64,000 bases of DNA from Gentiana macrophylla (Eukaryota; Streptophyta; Magnoliopsida; Gentianales; Gentianaceae), in contig JAOBSW010000654.1 of NCBI GenBank assembly GCA_026214975.1, forward strand, positions 62,001 through 126,000. The letters are read 5' to 3'. The number at the start of each line of letters is the position of its first letter. Positions within the stretch are counted from its first letter, which is position 1. The notes under the pieces were generated by a model. That model was not told the DNA's origin, did no database searches, and was given only the letters and a program-made list of their open reading frames with translations. The translations under genes and the position numbers were made by a program. Positions 46,688 through 56,997 of this stretch are shown piece by piece.

Positions 46688-47839
46688 AAATCCGTCGTCC
46701 CTCGAAACGTATCAGATCTAGTACCCAGGTTGATGAGGGTAGTGGTGCTTCTGAATAGGGTAATGAGGAAAGATATGACTGGAAGGAATGGTCCAACCAA
46801 GATCTCTCAAAATTTGTAAGTACATTCTCTTTGTTATGCTAATCTATTTTTCTTATTCAAACACATTAACTTTATTCCTGTATCCTTTTTAGGGTGCCAA
46901 ACTGGGTAAGGAGGTACTTTCTAGATTGAAAAATTCAGGAAAGGTTGAAGAAGATTTATCCAAATCTCTATCTGAATGGAAGACAAAGTATGGAGATTTG
47001 TTGAACACTTCAGCTGCTGAGAAGATTTCCTTATCTGATCAGCTACAAACAAAGGATGATGAGCTGAAGATCATGACTGCTGAGCTCCAAACATATGTTG
47101 CTACTGCCAATGAAGTCAAATCCAAAATGGAAAAGATGATATCCGACCTAGAGGTGGAGAGAGATGATTTGAGAAATGCCTTCCCTGGTCAGATGGCCAG
47201 AGCTATTGCCGATTACAGGAACATCGGCGAGCAGCCGGGAATATAAAGATGCTCTTTGCTCCCTTTATATGGTATGGATATTCTGACCATTGATGATATG
47301 AAAGCCATAGGTTCGATGTTGATCTCGCCAAGTCGACTCATTCGGGTTGGAACATGAGTGATGCACCTCAGACTTATGAGGCCAGATTCAAAGAATTTAG
47401 AGATGGAGTTGACTTAGTCTCCAAATACGCTAAAAAGCCTTCTGCTGCTCAAACTGGCTCATCATCTCAAGCTCCCCCAAATTCAAATTATCAACATCTT
47501 TAATTTATTTCTTTCGTCAGATTTAAATTCCAAACTTTGAAATTTTGCCTTGAAACTTTGCAATTTTTGCTACTATTCTGCTATTTGGTATGGAGCCATT
47601 CAGCTTCAAACTGTATGTCTATATAAATTTGCCTTTATCTTTGTGTATGGTTTTAACTCCCCCAGTATGATATGTGATCTGCTTGAGAAGCACATGTCAT
47701 ACTTGGACCTTCTCTTAATCAATAGGTCTGATCTGTTTAATTTAAGATCCAGCTCGAAGTCTTAAATTGGTTTGATTTCTTATATTATGTGAATTGTTCT
47801 CTTTTCCGAGTCCAACGATCAAAGCTTGAGATCCGATAA

Positions 47840-48640
47840 GTTAAGGTAACCTGAAGTTTGTTGCCATTAAGACCTGGAATGAGGTCTTAACTTGGTCTAA
47901 TGCTTCAAATATGTATTTGTACTTTCATAAGAATTTATGATCGACCTGAGGTCTGTTGCATGTAAGACCTGATTTGAGGCCTTAGATTGATCTGATTTTT
48001 CAGACTTAAACGGATTTTCTCTTTATAAGAATTTATGACCCGACCTGAGGTCTGTTGCATTTAAGACCTGACCTGAGGCCTTAAATTTATCCGATTTTTC
48101 AGACTTAACGAATTTTCTCTTTTTATAAGAGTTTATGACCCGACCTGAGGTCTGTTGCATTGAAGACCTGACATGAGGCCTTAAATTTATCTGACTTTTT
48201 AGACTTAACGAATTTTCTCTTTTTATAAGAGTTTATGACCTGACCTGAGGTCTGTTGCATTTAAGACCTGAGCTGAGGCCTTAAATTTATCTGATTTTTC
48301 AGACTTAACGAATTTTCTCTTTTTATAAGAGTTTATGAATTGACCTGAGGTCTGTTGCATTTTAGACCTGAGCTGAGGCCTTAAATTTATTTGATTTTTC
48401 AGACTTAACGAATTTTCTCTTTTTATAAGAGCTTATGACCTGACCTGAGGTCTGTCGCATTTAAGACCGACTGAGGCCTTAAATTTATCTCGATTTTTAG
48501 ACTTAACTAATTTTCTATTTTTATAAGAGCTTATGACCTAACTCGAGGTCCGGTGCATTTAAAACCGACTGAGGCCTTAAATTTATCTCGATTTTTTCGG
48601 ACTTAACTAATTTTCTCTTTTTTATAAGAGTTAAAACACA
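47840..48640 (-). repeat. Tandem repeat block in Tat-2, unit about 100 bp
   Basis: Seven clear units with starts of CTGAGGTCTGTTGCAT near 47946, 48045, 48145, 48245, 48345, 48445 and 48542, plus an older degenerate one before. Each has two short inverted pairs (GACCTGAGGTC; TAAGACCT...AGGCCTTA). The block lies at the same place as that of Tat-1 (between integrase and antisense ORF), but the unit is different in sequence and length. Confidence 0.9.
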
Positions 48641-48759
48641 GGATATTATAGCAAACACAATTTCATTCAACATAATTCAAAGAGTTCAACATAATAGCAT
48701 GGTGCATAATAAATTTGTAAATTAACAAAACGATAAGTACTTGCCTTAAACATAATTTT

Positions 48760-50000
48760 TTTCCAGATTAATCGCATTCCAACTCCGTGGAATAGTCTTC
48801 CTCAGATCATCGGCTAGTTGATAAGCCCCTATCCATGTACCTTGATGACTTGATAAGGTCCTTCCAGTTAGGACTCAACTTCCCACTTGGTAGTTGTCGG
48901 CTTATTTCGTTTTTACGTAAAACCAAATCACCCACCTTGAAATAACTCTGTTTGACTCATGAATTGTAGTACTGGGATACTTGCTGCTTATATTTAGCCA
49001 TTCGGATCAAAGCAACATCCCTTTTTTCTTCCAACTCATCTTTAACATGCCTCATTTCTTCTTCCTAGATATGATCATCATGTAGAGCCGTTCTAGGAGA
49101 TGGCAATCCAATTTCTGCTGGTATAACAGCTTCACACCAATATGATAGGGAGAATGGTGTTTCTTGGGTTGACGTGTTTGGCGTAGTCCTGTAAGCCCAG
49201 AGTATATTTGGTAGATGTTCTACCCAATGCTTTCCCTGTGTTCTAAACCAACTTTGATCTGCCTGTTAGTTTGTTCCACTTGTCCGTTGGCTTGTGGGTG
49301 ACCAAAAGAAGTGAAATGTTGGGTTATACCCAACTTAGTACACCATTCCTTAATCCCTCTATCCTCAAATTGGGTACCATTGTCTGAGATTATGATCTTA
49401 GGTATCCCATATCTGCATATTATATTCTTCCACAAGAACTTTTGGATATAATCAATAACCACTACTAGAAATTGGCAACTTCCTGGTACTTTAGGCAGTG
49501 GTCCCACCAGATCTACACCCCATTGATCAAAAGGCCAGGCTGAGAGAACTGGGGTTAGGTTTTCAGACGGCTGATGGGATAGATTACCATGGACTGACAT
49601 GTCCTCGCATGCCAAAACTAATGCCTCTCGCATCTTGCTCGCATTTTAGGCCAATTGTAACCAAACAACCTGCATTTTTTAGCTAAAGCTCTTGATCCCA
49701 TATGACTCCCACAGATCCCCAGATGGATTTCTCTTAACAAGTAGTCGCCTTCCTCTATGGTGACACACCGTAACCAAGGGGATATAAAGGATTTTATATA
49801 TAAGACATCGTTAAAAAGGGCATACTTATCTGATAAACGTTGTATCATACGAGCTTGCCTTTTGTCCTCTGGTAGATGACCATTCTTCAGATAAGCCACA
49901 ATTGGATCCATCCATGTTTCCCTCTGTGTAACTGGTTGTACCTCAGATATCTCATAGCTATGTTGATTTAATTGCTCAATCAAAACCTTTTGTGTCGATA
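48760..50000 (-). pseudogene. Tat-2 integrase
   Basis: The zinc-binding start is open within 50211-49618 (LREIHLGICGSHMGSRALA). The core is open at 49633-49220 (WPFDQWGVDLVGPLP, IISDNGTQF with the second catalytic Asp, and GHPQANGQVEQTNRQ with the catalytic Glu). A frameshift at about 49220 and stops follow. The C-terminal part (49200-48760) is readable in pieces: LWAYRTTPNTSTQETPFSLS and GKLSPNWKGPYQVIKVHGKG. Confidence 0.88.
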
Positions 50001-50219
50001 GAAAGTTTGAAGCTAACTTGGATAAAGCATCTGCGCCGAGTATTTTGAGATCCGGAGACTCGCTCCACTGGATTTCTTGAAGCTGGTCAATCTTTGACCT
50101 GGCCAGAGATAAATATTTTTTCATGGGCACTTCTTTTGCCTCGTATTCTCCTTTTATATGATTGACCACTAATTGAGAGTCACTGTAGAATTTAAGACGT
50201 TGAACACCCAATTTCAGAG
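50001..50219 (-). pseudogene. Tat-2 second RNase H, C-terminal piece
   Basis: LKFYSDSQLVVNHIKGEYEA (catalytic Asp in SDSQ) to LGADALSKLASN. Its N-terminal half lies at 56700-56973. The two are separated by the element 50220-56694 with the duplication CAGAG; the frame is continuous once the insert and one duplication copy are left out. Confidence 0.9.
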
Positions 50220-51665
50220 TGTTAAGGGTGATTTTATACGTTTTATAAGGATATGTTTTATATCAATTTCCCCCATATTCGTATGTTTCTCATAGAAATC
50301 GAGCTTTATATTGAAATATTGAGCAAATGAGTTTTAGAAGTATTAAAATGCAAAATCGAGCTAATTATGTGATTTTAGTGGATAAATATCTTTAGATGTA
50401 AGATGTTACATTTTGCATGTTTTTATCATGATGTAGGCACGCTTGCATGAGGTGAAAGGAGCTTAAAAGATGTTCAAGTGATGATTTGCATGGAAGGAAA
50501 GGGATAGAGATGAAGTTGGAATGAAGATCAAGATGAATTTGGGAGAAAAAGGGACTGAATCAAGGCGTCAAAAAGTGGATCAAGCGCCCGGAGGAGAAAT
50601 CGTAGCAGTAGAGTTTGGACGTGAAGTGAACTGGTGTCTGGAGTAGTCAAGGTACTTGGACGGGCGTCCAACACTTCTGGACGGGCGTCCAGCACCGCCA
50701 TGCTGAAACCGACTTATTTTTCCTATAAATAGCAGCCGCGATTTCAACCCTAAAACACACATTATTGACTCTTATTGATACATAATCATTAGAGAAAACC
50801 CTAGCGGCCCCACTTCTTTGGGGAGGTGGGGTTGGATTAATTAGGTTTTTATTTTCGTTTTCTTTTCTTGTTCGATCTTGATGATGGCTTGAAGTCAGTA
50901 ACTTGAGGCGACCATGGGAGATTTTCAAAGCAAATGCGTTTTATTCTTTCTTTGGATGATTTTGTGAGTGTTTTAATTAAAGCTTGTTTCTTTCCTTTGT
51001 TTATTTGTTTATGCAATCAATATCGGAAGATGTATTGCTATTTGATGGTTACCGTATGATGGAAATCGGTGTAAACCTTAGATCACCATTGGAAAGATTA
51101 GACTTTTAACCTTGGCATAACGGAAGTTGATAGGTTAGATTTCTAGGTTGTTAGATCTAATAAATCTTGCACCTTGTTTTGAGAGCGTTAATCTCTATAG
51201 ATCGGAAGATGATGAGATTGATAGACGGATTACTTACGAAAGTAGGAATTCATACCTTTGATTAGGTGAACCACAACTTTGATTGAATCATCATAAGATA
51301 ATCTAGGGAAGAATTAAGGGTTGCGGGATGGTGGATCATGTTTGTTCTATGTTGATTTGCTTCAGTCATTATCATGTTTGTTAGTTTTATCGTCTTTTCT
51401 TAGTGCAGCTTTATTTATTTATTTTGTTATAGCGATCTTTCCTGGCTTTGGGTGACAATCCTCTGTCAGCTTTATCTTTCCGTTTAGTTTAGGTTTAATA
51501 ATAATTGTATCAACCTTAGGAGAATTAATAAGAACTAGATTAAACAACCTCGATTCCTCGAGATCGACTCCGTATTAATCGCTATACTACGATCCCTACA
51601 CTTTGGGAGATACCGGATTTATAAATTTTATTACTTGTTTGCTTTGTTAGATAAAATCCGTGACA
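50220..51665 (+). repeat. 5' LTR of the LARD-like element
   Basis: Starts TGTTAAGGG, ends CGTGACA. TATA box CTATAAATAGCAG at about 50724; the repeated palindromic word GGACGGGCGTCC lies at 50656 and 50678, just upstream of it. Confidence 0.92.
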
Positions 51666-51666
51666 A

Positions 51667-51692
51667 GTTTTGGCGCCGTGTCGGGAATCAAA
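51667..51692 (+). promoter_or_regulatory. Primer binding site of the LARD-like element
   Basis: GTTTTGGCGCCGTGTCGGGA directly after the LTR; Athila-type site with small changes (GCCGTGTCGGG for GCCGTTGCCGGG). Confidence 0.8.
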
Positions 51693-52829
51693 GTGCGGTT
51701 GTCGATTCATTATTAATTTTTCCTAAGTTGTTCTGCTTTTGTTTTACGTAGGTAGTTTGTGTTATCTAGTGATTATTAATTTTTCATAGGTTTGTGTTTA
51801 GGTTCCAATTAGGGTTTTGTTTAGTTTTCGTACTGTTTCGTGCTTAGCGGCGTTTATGTGTTTCGATTTGAACGTAAACGGGCGTCTGAGCTATTGGACG
51901 CCCGTCCGTCCAAATCGATCGTCTCTGTTGTGTTTTGCCCAGCGAGACAGCGCCCATTAACGGGACGCTGTCATGTTCTTTCTCCAGCAGACGTCCGCCC
52001 GAGTAACTTGGGCGCCCGTCGCTTTGTCGATCTGATTATTTTTGTTTTAGGTAGATATCTTGGTTTGTCTTTCTTTTGCTTATTAAATAAATGTACTAGG
52101 TTTTGTTTTTTTCGTAGGTAGGTTTCGTAGGTAGGGTTCTGAGGTTGAATCATCTGACTCCACGTTTTTCGCGGTCAAATTTTTGGATAAAAGGGATCGT
52201 TTTAGCACTCGTTAGTATTTTGGCCGTAACTTTCGGCTCGAGTGTCCGTTTGGAACGCAGGACCCCAATTCGGAAAGCTCGTTCCGACGCCGACGACGTG
52301 GTGAATGCCATAGGCCGTTCAATGCCGTTTTCGAGGTCAAAATCCACTGTTTTCCCTTCCATTTTGGGCTCAGAAGATTTCAACACGTTTTTTTTAGGGT
52401 TTTCTGTTTTTTCTGTTTTAAATTTTTCGTAGTTGAGGTTTAGGTTTTTGTTTCCATATCTTTTTAGGTAGTTTTCAATAAAAGTAGCGTCACACAAATT
52501 GAGAGTTTTTATTTTTGCCGTGTTTCGATGACCGTTGGGTTAAGAATGTGCAAAAAGTTTTTTACTCAATTTATGAAACGTGAATTTAGGTTTCGTAGTT
52601 TTGTTTTCGCTCTTTAATAAACACTAGGGTTTCTTTTAATGATATGGTATTAGGTTATGATTTTAGGGTTCCGCTGTTTTTCGTATCAATCGAGTCATTG
52701 TGCTTTTATTTGAGTCGAGACAGGCGTCCATAGTAAGTGAGCGTCCGTCCGCCTTCGAATATGTTTTGAACGCCCGTTTGGTATGTTGAACGCACGTTCA
52801 GGTTCCATATTTTTCTTGACTTGATTTTT
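51693..52829 (+). other. Leader region of the LARD-like element
   Basis: Open frames of 93-115 codons on both strands show no known motif. GGACGCCCGTCC-type words recur at 51873-51915, 51985-52020 and 52720-52800. A block conserved with Athila-2 lies at 52505-52590 and contains GATGACCGTTGGGTTAAG. In Athila-2 it lies between the end of pol and the extra ORF. Confidence 0.6.
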
Positions 52830-52859
52830 AATGCTTTATTTGACGTGGATATTTTCATA

Positions 52860-53940
52860 CGAGCTTCTGTGGCTAATTATTTTGACGTAGATGTTCTGAA
52901 CTTGCATGTTTACATCTTTCCATCTACAGATCCATGTTAAATAATTGGTTAATCTTTATATACATGACATGGATGTTTTATTGTGAGCCTCTGTGGCCGT
53001 TGTGTATATGCGTAGATGTCCTGTTCTTTCACCGTTATGGTTTTCTTTCCATCTATTGCAATCCATGTTGAGTAATTCACCTAGCTAGACGTGATTCTAA
53101 TATGACTTATGCTGTTCCTGTTGTCGTCTATCTAGGATGTTAGGATTTATCCTTGCATGTTATAGTTACTGTCGGTTCTCATATGCTATAACTGTACTTA
53201 TTGTTATTTAGTAGCTAATGTCGGTTTCCGTATGCTACATATCGTTGTGATGAATCCTGTGAGCTTTGAGACCTATGTGCTTACTTGTTATTCTTGTAAC
53301 TCATATGGGTAGCTACTGTCGGTTTTCCGTATGCTACCATGGCATCTTATGAGTTATATCTGTTTAGTATAGCTAACTGTTGGTTGTCCATAATGCTATC
53401 ACCTTTGATGAGTCTTACGGCGCGTCTACACTGCATATAATGAATAGTACTGTCGTTTATCGTAAACTATCATTATTTGGTAGACGTTTATGATATACAT
53501 GTCGTGTTGCAAATGAGTGGGCTAGTTTTCTTTCTTTATTTCTTTTATTTTTGCATATCATTTAGTTGCATGTCATCTAGTTGCATTTTTTTCTATTTTT
53601 CTTTTATTTTTCTTGAGGGTAGTTACTGTCGGCTTGCCGTATGCTACCACTTTTATTTCATTTTATTTTTGTTTCTGTACGGGCCGTAGTCACTGTAGAG
53701 TTGTCTACCCAACTTGCTCAGCCTGAGTCTGTCAGCTTTTTATTTTATTAAAATTGCATATCATGTAGATTGCATATAGTGCACCTAGCCCTGCTATTTT
53801 GTAATGTTCCATGTATATGTTCCATCTTTATATGAGCTTTATGCACATGTGGACCTTATTTGTATTACAAGCTTCTGTGGCTTATTTGACGCTTAGGTGT
53901 CCTGTGTTTTCCCTGTGTGGTGATTTTTCCATCTGAGTAA
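52860..53940 (+). repeat. Array of covarying stem-loops in the LARD-like element
   Basis: Two hairpin families. Family 1 has seven copies (53159-53192, 53211-53238, 53308-53338, 53369-53399, 53443-53471, 53618-53648, 53686-53708) with the core ACTGTCGG. Outer stems differ but stay paired: GTTATAG/CTATAAC, GTAGC/GCTAC, GGTAGC/GCTACC, ATAGC/GCTAT, ATAGT/ACTAT, GGTAG/CTACC, GTAG/CTAC. Inner stems also change together (CGG/CCG, TGG/CCA, CGGC/GCCG). Family 2 has three copies (52887-52927, 53011-53055, 53892-53937) with GTAGATG/CATCTAC, TAGATG/CATCTA and CTTAGGTG/CATCTGAG (with G-U pairs), each followed by a form of CCATGTTNAGTAATT. Confidence 0.75.
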
Positions 53941-54214
53941 TTATACCATGTGCTTATATCATTATTGTTGCTTGTTATATTCCCCCCGTGTCCCCGAGAT
54001 ACTGCCATGTTTTTCAAGTGTGCAGGATCTTTTCGATAGCAATTGTGAGCTTTCAGATAAAGCCAGTTTTCCGGTGGATGGTCCACAGTCTACTGCTTTC
54101 ATCAGGCATTTCTGGATCTGACTTGCGACCACTTCCAGACTTGCCACCTTCGAACTACAATCAGCTAAGTTCTTTTATCTTTTCTTTAATTCTGCACAAC
54201 ATGAGGACATGTTG

Positions 54215-54238
54215 TAATTTAAGTGTGGGGGGAGGGAA
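54215..54238 (+). promoter_or_regulatory. Internal polypurine-tract-like module of the LARD-like element
   Basis: GAGGACATGTTGTAATTTAA then GTGTGGGGGGAGGG. The same module ends the element at 55221-55247. A duplicated module is also seen in Athila-1 and Athila-2. Confidence 0.55.
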
Positions 54239-54660
54239 ATGGTTTTGCGTATCTACATTCACTTGCCATACTATTATATTTCTATGAAAAATTGCTAAAT
54301 TTTAAAAATTTTGTTTGTTTTGTCCCAAGTGAGCAAATGCATATCTTTATTTGAGTTGTATATCATTGGTGCATTATTTTGCGTATTTAGTAAATTTAGA
54401 TGTCTCACCCGACACTATTTTTCACGTGCCATAGTAAATGATGAGCTATATTTTAAAGCTATGACCATTTGATTAGAGATTTTTGATGATTATTGCATGA
54501 TTCTTTGCGTACATACGAATTTTGGAAACTTTAATAGTTTGTGTTTAGAATTAAAGTATGACGTACTGTGAATATCTGAAGGTTTGAATGTGATAGGAGG
54601 GATATAATCTAAGGTTTGAATACCACTCTAAGATGAATTGTATGAATAATATATGTATAT

Positions 54661-54818
54661 GTCGGAAGTAGCTGCCAATGATTTGAGTGCGGTAGGGCAT
54701 TATCACGAAATGTCCTATACCACTATGAGGTTCAATAGCTCCCGACTGCCTGATGATAGTAGTCCAGCTAGGGTGTTATCACGAAACATCCGATTGCTGG
54801 GAATGAGGGCATATGCTA
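54661..54818 (+). other. Twin stem-loops with loop ATCACGA, conserved 3' structure
   Basis: Hairpin 1 (54693-54717): TAGGGCATT, loop ATCACGA, AATGTCCTA. Hairpin 2 (54771-54791): GGGTGTT, loop ATCACGA, AACATCC. The loops are identical, the stems differ but remain paired, and the same G-U pair is kept. An outer pair (GTCGG at 54661, CCGAC at 54742-54746) could close over hairpin 1. Hairpin 2 and its flanks are conserved in Athila-1 (14413-14480, minus strand). Confidence 0.7.
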
Positions 54819-55220
54819 TATATGTGGAATTAAGTTAATCTTAAAGAAAAATTTAGTGAATGGTAATGTGAAAAGATGGGTGAGAACCGTAGTTATCTTC
54901 TGACTTTCCCCAGTATAAACTGAATGATATGTTGTAGGGATTATCCTCTGAGTATGTCAGAAAGGTCTTAAATACCCTCTATCATTCTTTTCGGAATATG
55001 TATGTTTTGTGAGGTGCATGTTATAATCGTTTTTTTTATATTTTTGATTTAAATGGGTTGTTGGCTAGTTTGCTTGAATCAATTTCAAGTGTGGATTTAG
55101 TGGAAATTTGTTATGGCTATGCACACACACTTGGGTGAACCTCTAAACTATTGAATATGCTTTATGGTTGCATAAATGTTTATATGTCTCGAGTCTTGAT
55201 TATGTTTTGTCTTCCTCGGG
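54819..55220 (+). other. 3' non-coding region of the LARD-like element
   Basis: No coding frame or known motif seen. The ACACACACTTG word near 55125 recalls similar words at the corresponding place of the Athila elements. Confidence 0.5.
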
Positions 55221-55247
55221 ACGAGCAAGGTTTAAGTGTGGGGGAGT
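55221..55247 (+). promoter_or_regulatory. Polypurine tract of the LARD-like element
   Basis: GGACGAGCAAGGTTTAAGTG followed by TGGGGGAGT, directly before the 3' LTR. Confidence 0.8.
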
Positions 55248-56694
55248 TGTTAAGGGTGATTTTATACGTTTTATAAGGATATGTTTTATATCAATTTCCC
55301 TCATATTCGTATGTTTCTCATAGAAATCGAGCTTTATATTGAAATATTGAGCAAATGAGTTTTAGAAGTATTAAAATGCAAAATCGAGCTAATTATGTGA
55401 TTTTAGTGGATAAATATCTTTAGATGTAAGATGTTACATTTTGCATGTTTTTATCATGATGTAGCACGCTTGCATGAGGTGAAAGGAGCTTAAAAGATGT
55501 TCAAGTGATGATTTGCATGGAAGGAAAGGGATAGAGATGAAGTTGGAATGAAGATCAAGATGAATTTGGGAGAAAAGGACCGAATCAAGCGTCAAAGAAG
55601 TGGATGGCGCCGAGGAGGAGAAATCGTAAGCAGAGAGTTTGGACGTGAAGTGAATCAAGGCGCCCTGAGCGGTCCAAGGTACTTATGCAGGCGTCCAACA
55701 CACGGACGGGCGTCCAGCACCGCCATCTTCGAAACCGACTTATTTTTCCTATAAATAGCGGTAGCGATTTCAACCCTAAAACACACATTATTGACTCTTA
55801 TTGATACATAATCATTAGAGAAAAACCTAGCGGCCTGAATTTCTTCGGGGGGAGGTGGGGTTCATGGATTAATTAGGTTTTTATTTTCATTTTCTTTTCT
55901 TGTTCGATCTTGATGATGGCTTGAAGCTGTAACTTGGAGCAGCCATGGGAGATTTTCCAGCAGCGTTTTTATTCTTTCTTTGGATGATTTTGAGTGTTTT
56001 AATTAAAGCTTGTTTCTTTCCTTTGTTTATTTGTTTATGCAATCGATATCGGAAGATGTATTGCTATTTGATGTTTACCGTATGATGGAAATCGGTGTAA
56101 ACCTTAGATCACCATAGGAAAGATTAGACTTTTAACCTTGACATAACGGAAGTTGATAGGTTAGATTTCTAGGTTGTTAGATCTAATAAATCTTGCACCT
56201 TGTTTTGAGAGCGTTAATCTCTATAGATCGGAAGATGATGAGATTGATAGACGGATTACTTACGGAAGTAGGAATTCATACCTTTGATTAGGTGAACCAC
56301 AACTTCGATTGAATCATCATAAGATAATCTAGGGAAGAATTAAGGGTTGCGTGATGGTGGATCATGTTTGTTCTATGTTCATTTGCTTCAGTCATTATCA
56401 TGTTTGTTAGTTTTATCGTCTTTTCTTAGCTGTAGCTTTATTTATTTATTTTGTTATAGCGATCTTTCCACGGCTTTTGGTGACAATCCTCATTCAGCTT
56501 TATCTTTCCGTTTAGTTTAGGTTTAATAATAATTGTATCAACCTTAGGAGAATTAATAAGAACTAGGTTAAACAACCTCGATTCCCTGAGATCGACTCCG
56601 GTATTAATCGCTATACTACGATCCCTACACTTGGGGAGATACCGGATTTATAAATTTTATTACTTGTTTTCTTTGTTAGATAAAATCCGTGACA
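55248..56694 (+). repeat. 3' LTR of the LARD-like element
   Basis: Nearly identical to 50220-51665 with a few substitutions and short indels. The close match suggests a recent insertion compared with its Tat-2 host. Confidence 0.92.
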
Positions 56695-56699
56695 CAGAG

Positions 56700-56973
56700 C
56701 TAAAATTAATCCTGTGATAAGAGCTTCATACTCAGCTTCATTATTAGTTGCCTGAAACTTGAAATGCAATGCATAGGGGAACTCTTCGCCCCTTGGACTG
56801 ATAAGGAGGAGACCTCCCCCTGATCCACTTTTTCTGGATGATACATCAACGAATAGTTTCCATTGATCTGACTCTTTAGAGCACAAACGCTGATCGATTG
56901 ATATGGCCTTTTCCTCTGCTAAAAAATCTGCTAACACCTGAGCCTTTATAGCAGTTCTCGGTTTGAATTCCAA
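56700..56973 (-). pseudogene. Tat-2 second RNase H, N-terminal piece
   Basis: FKPRTAIKAQVLADFLAEE (linker), WKLFVDVSSRKSGSG (first catalytic Asp kept), NNEAEYEALITGLILAL (catalytic Glu). It ends at the insertion of the 50220-56694 element. It is separated from the RT unit only by a TAG stop at 56998-57000. Confidence 0.9.
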
Positions 56974-56997
56974 ATCATAGCCTGCCAGTTCAACAAC

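Larger units (their letters stand above)
38562..47502 (+). pseudogene. Tat-2 antisense ORF with an intron, split by Athila-2
   Basis: It runs opposite to gag-pol. Exon 1 starts at the ATG at 38562 (MNPHHIDTSTIGE), is cut at 38601 by Athila-2 and resumes in the same frame at 46688. It has one stop (TAG, about 46755) and ends at 46815 in LSKF. A 77-bp intron (46816-46892, GTAAGT...TTTTAG) follows. Exon 2 is open to 47246 and is a long heptad-like coiled coil (KSLSEWKTKYGDLL, QTKDDELKIMTAELQTY). After a frameshift the C-terminus ends near 47502 (FKEFRDGVDLVSKYAKK), matching the Tat-1 antisense ORF. The PF04195 part is not readable here. Function unknown. Confidence 0.75.
50220..56694 (+). mobile_element. 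Non-autonomous Athila-related LTR element without gag-pol (LARD-like)
   Basis: LTRs 50220-51665 and 55248-56694 (1446 and 1447 bp, nearly identical) with the perfect duplication CAGAG (50215-50219, 56695-56699). The 3.58-kb centre has an Athila-type primer site and purine tract but no gag, protease, RT or integrase. A block shared with Athila-2 (52505-52590) and another shared with Athila-1 (54746-54818) show which family supplies its proteins. Size and lack of coding fit the LARD class. It interrupts the second RNase H of Tat-2. Confidence 0.9.

Noticed and set aside
51840..52497. Coding genes in the LARD-like element (frames of 93-115 codons on both strands)
   Set aside because: Frames overlap on opposite strands, have no known domain, and include repeated GC-rich words; best read as leader RNA.
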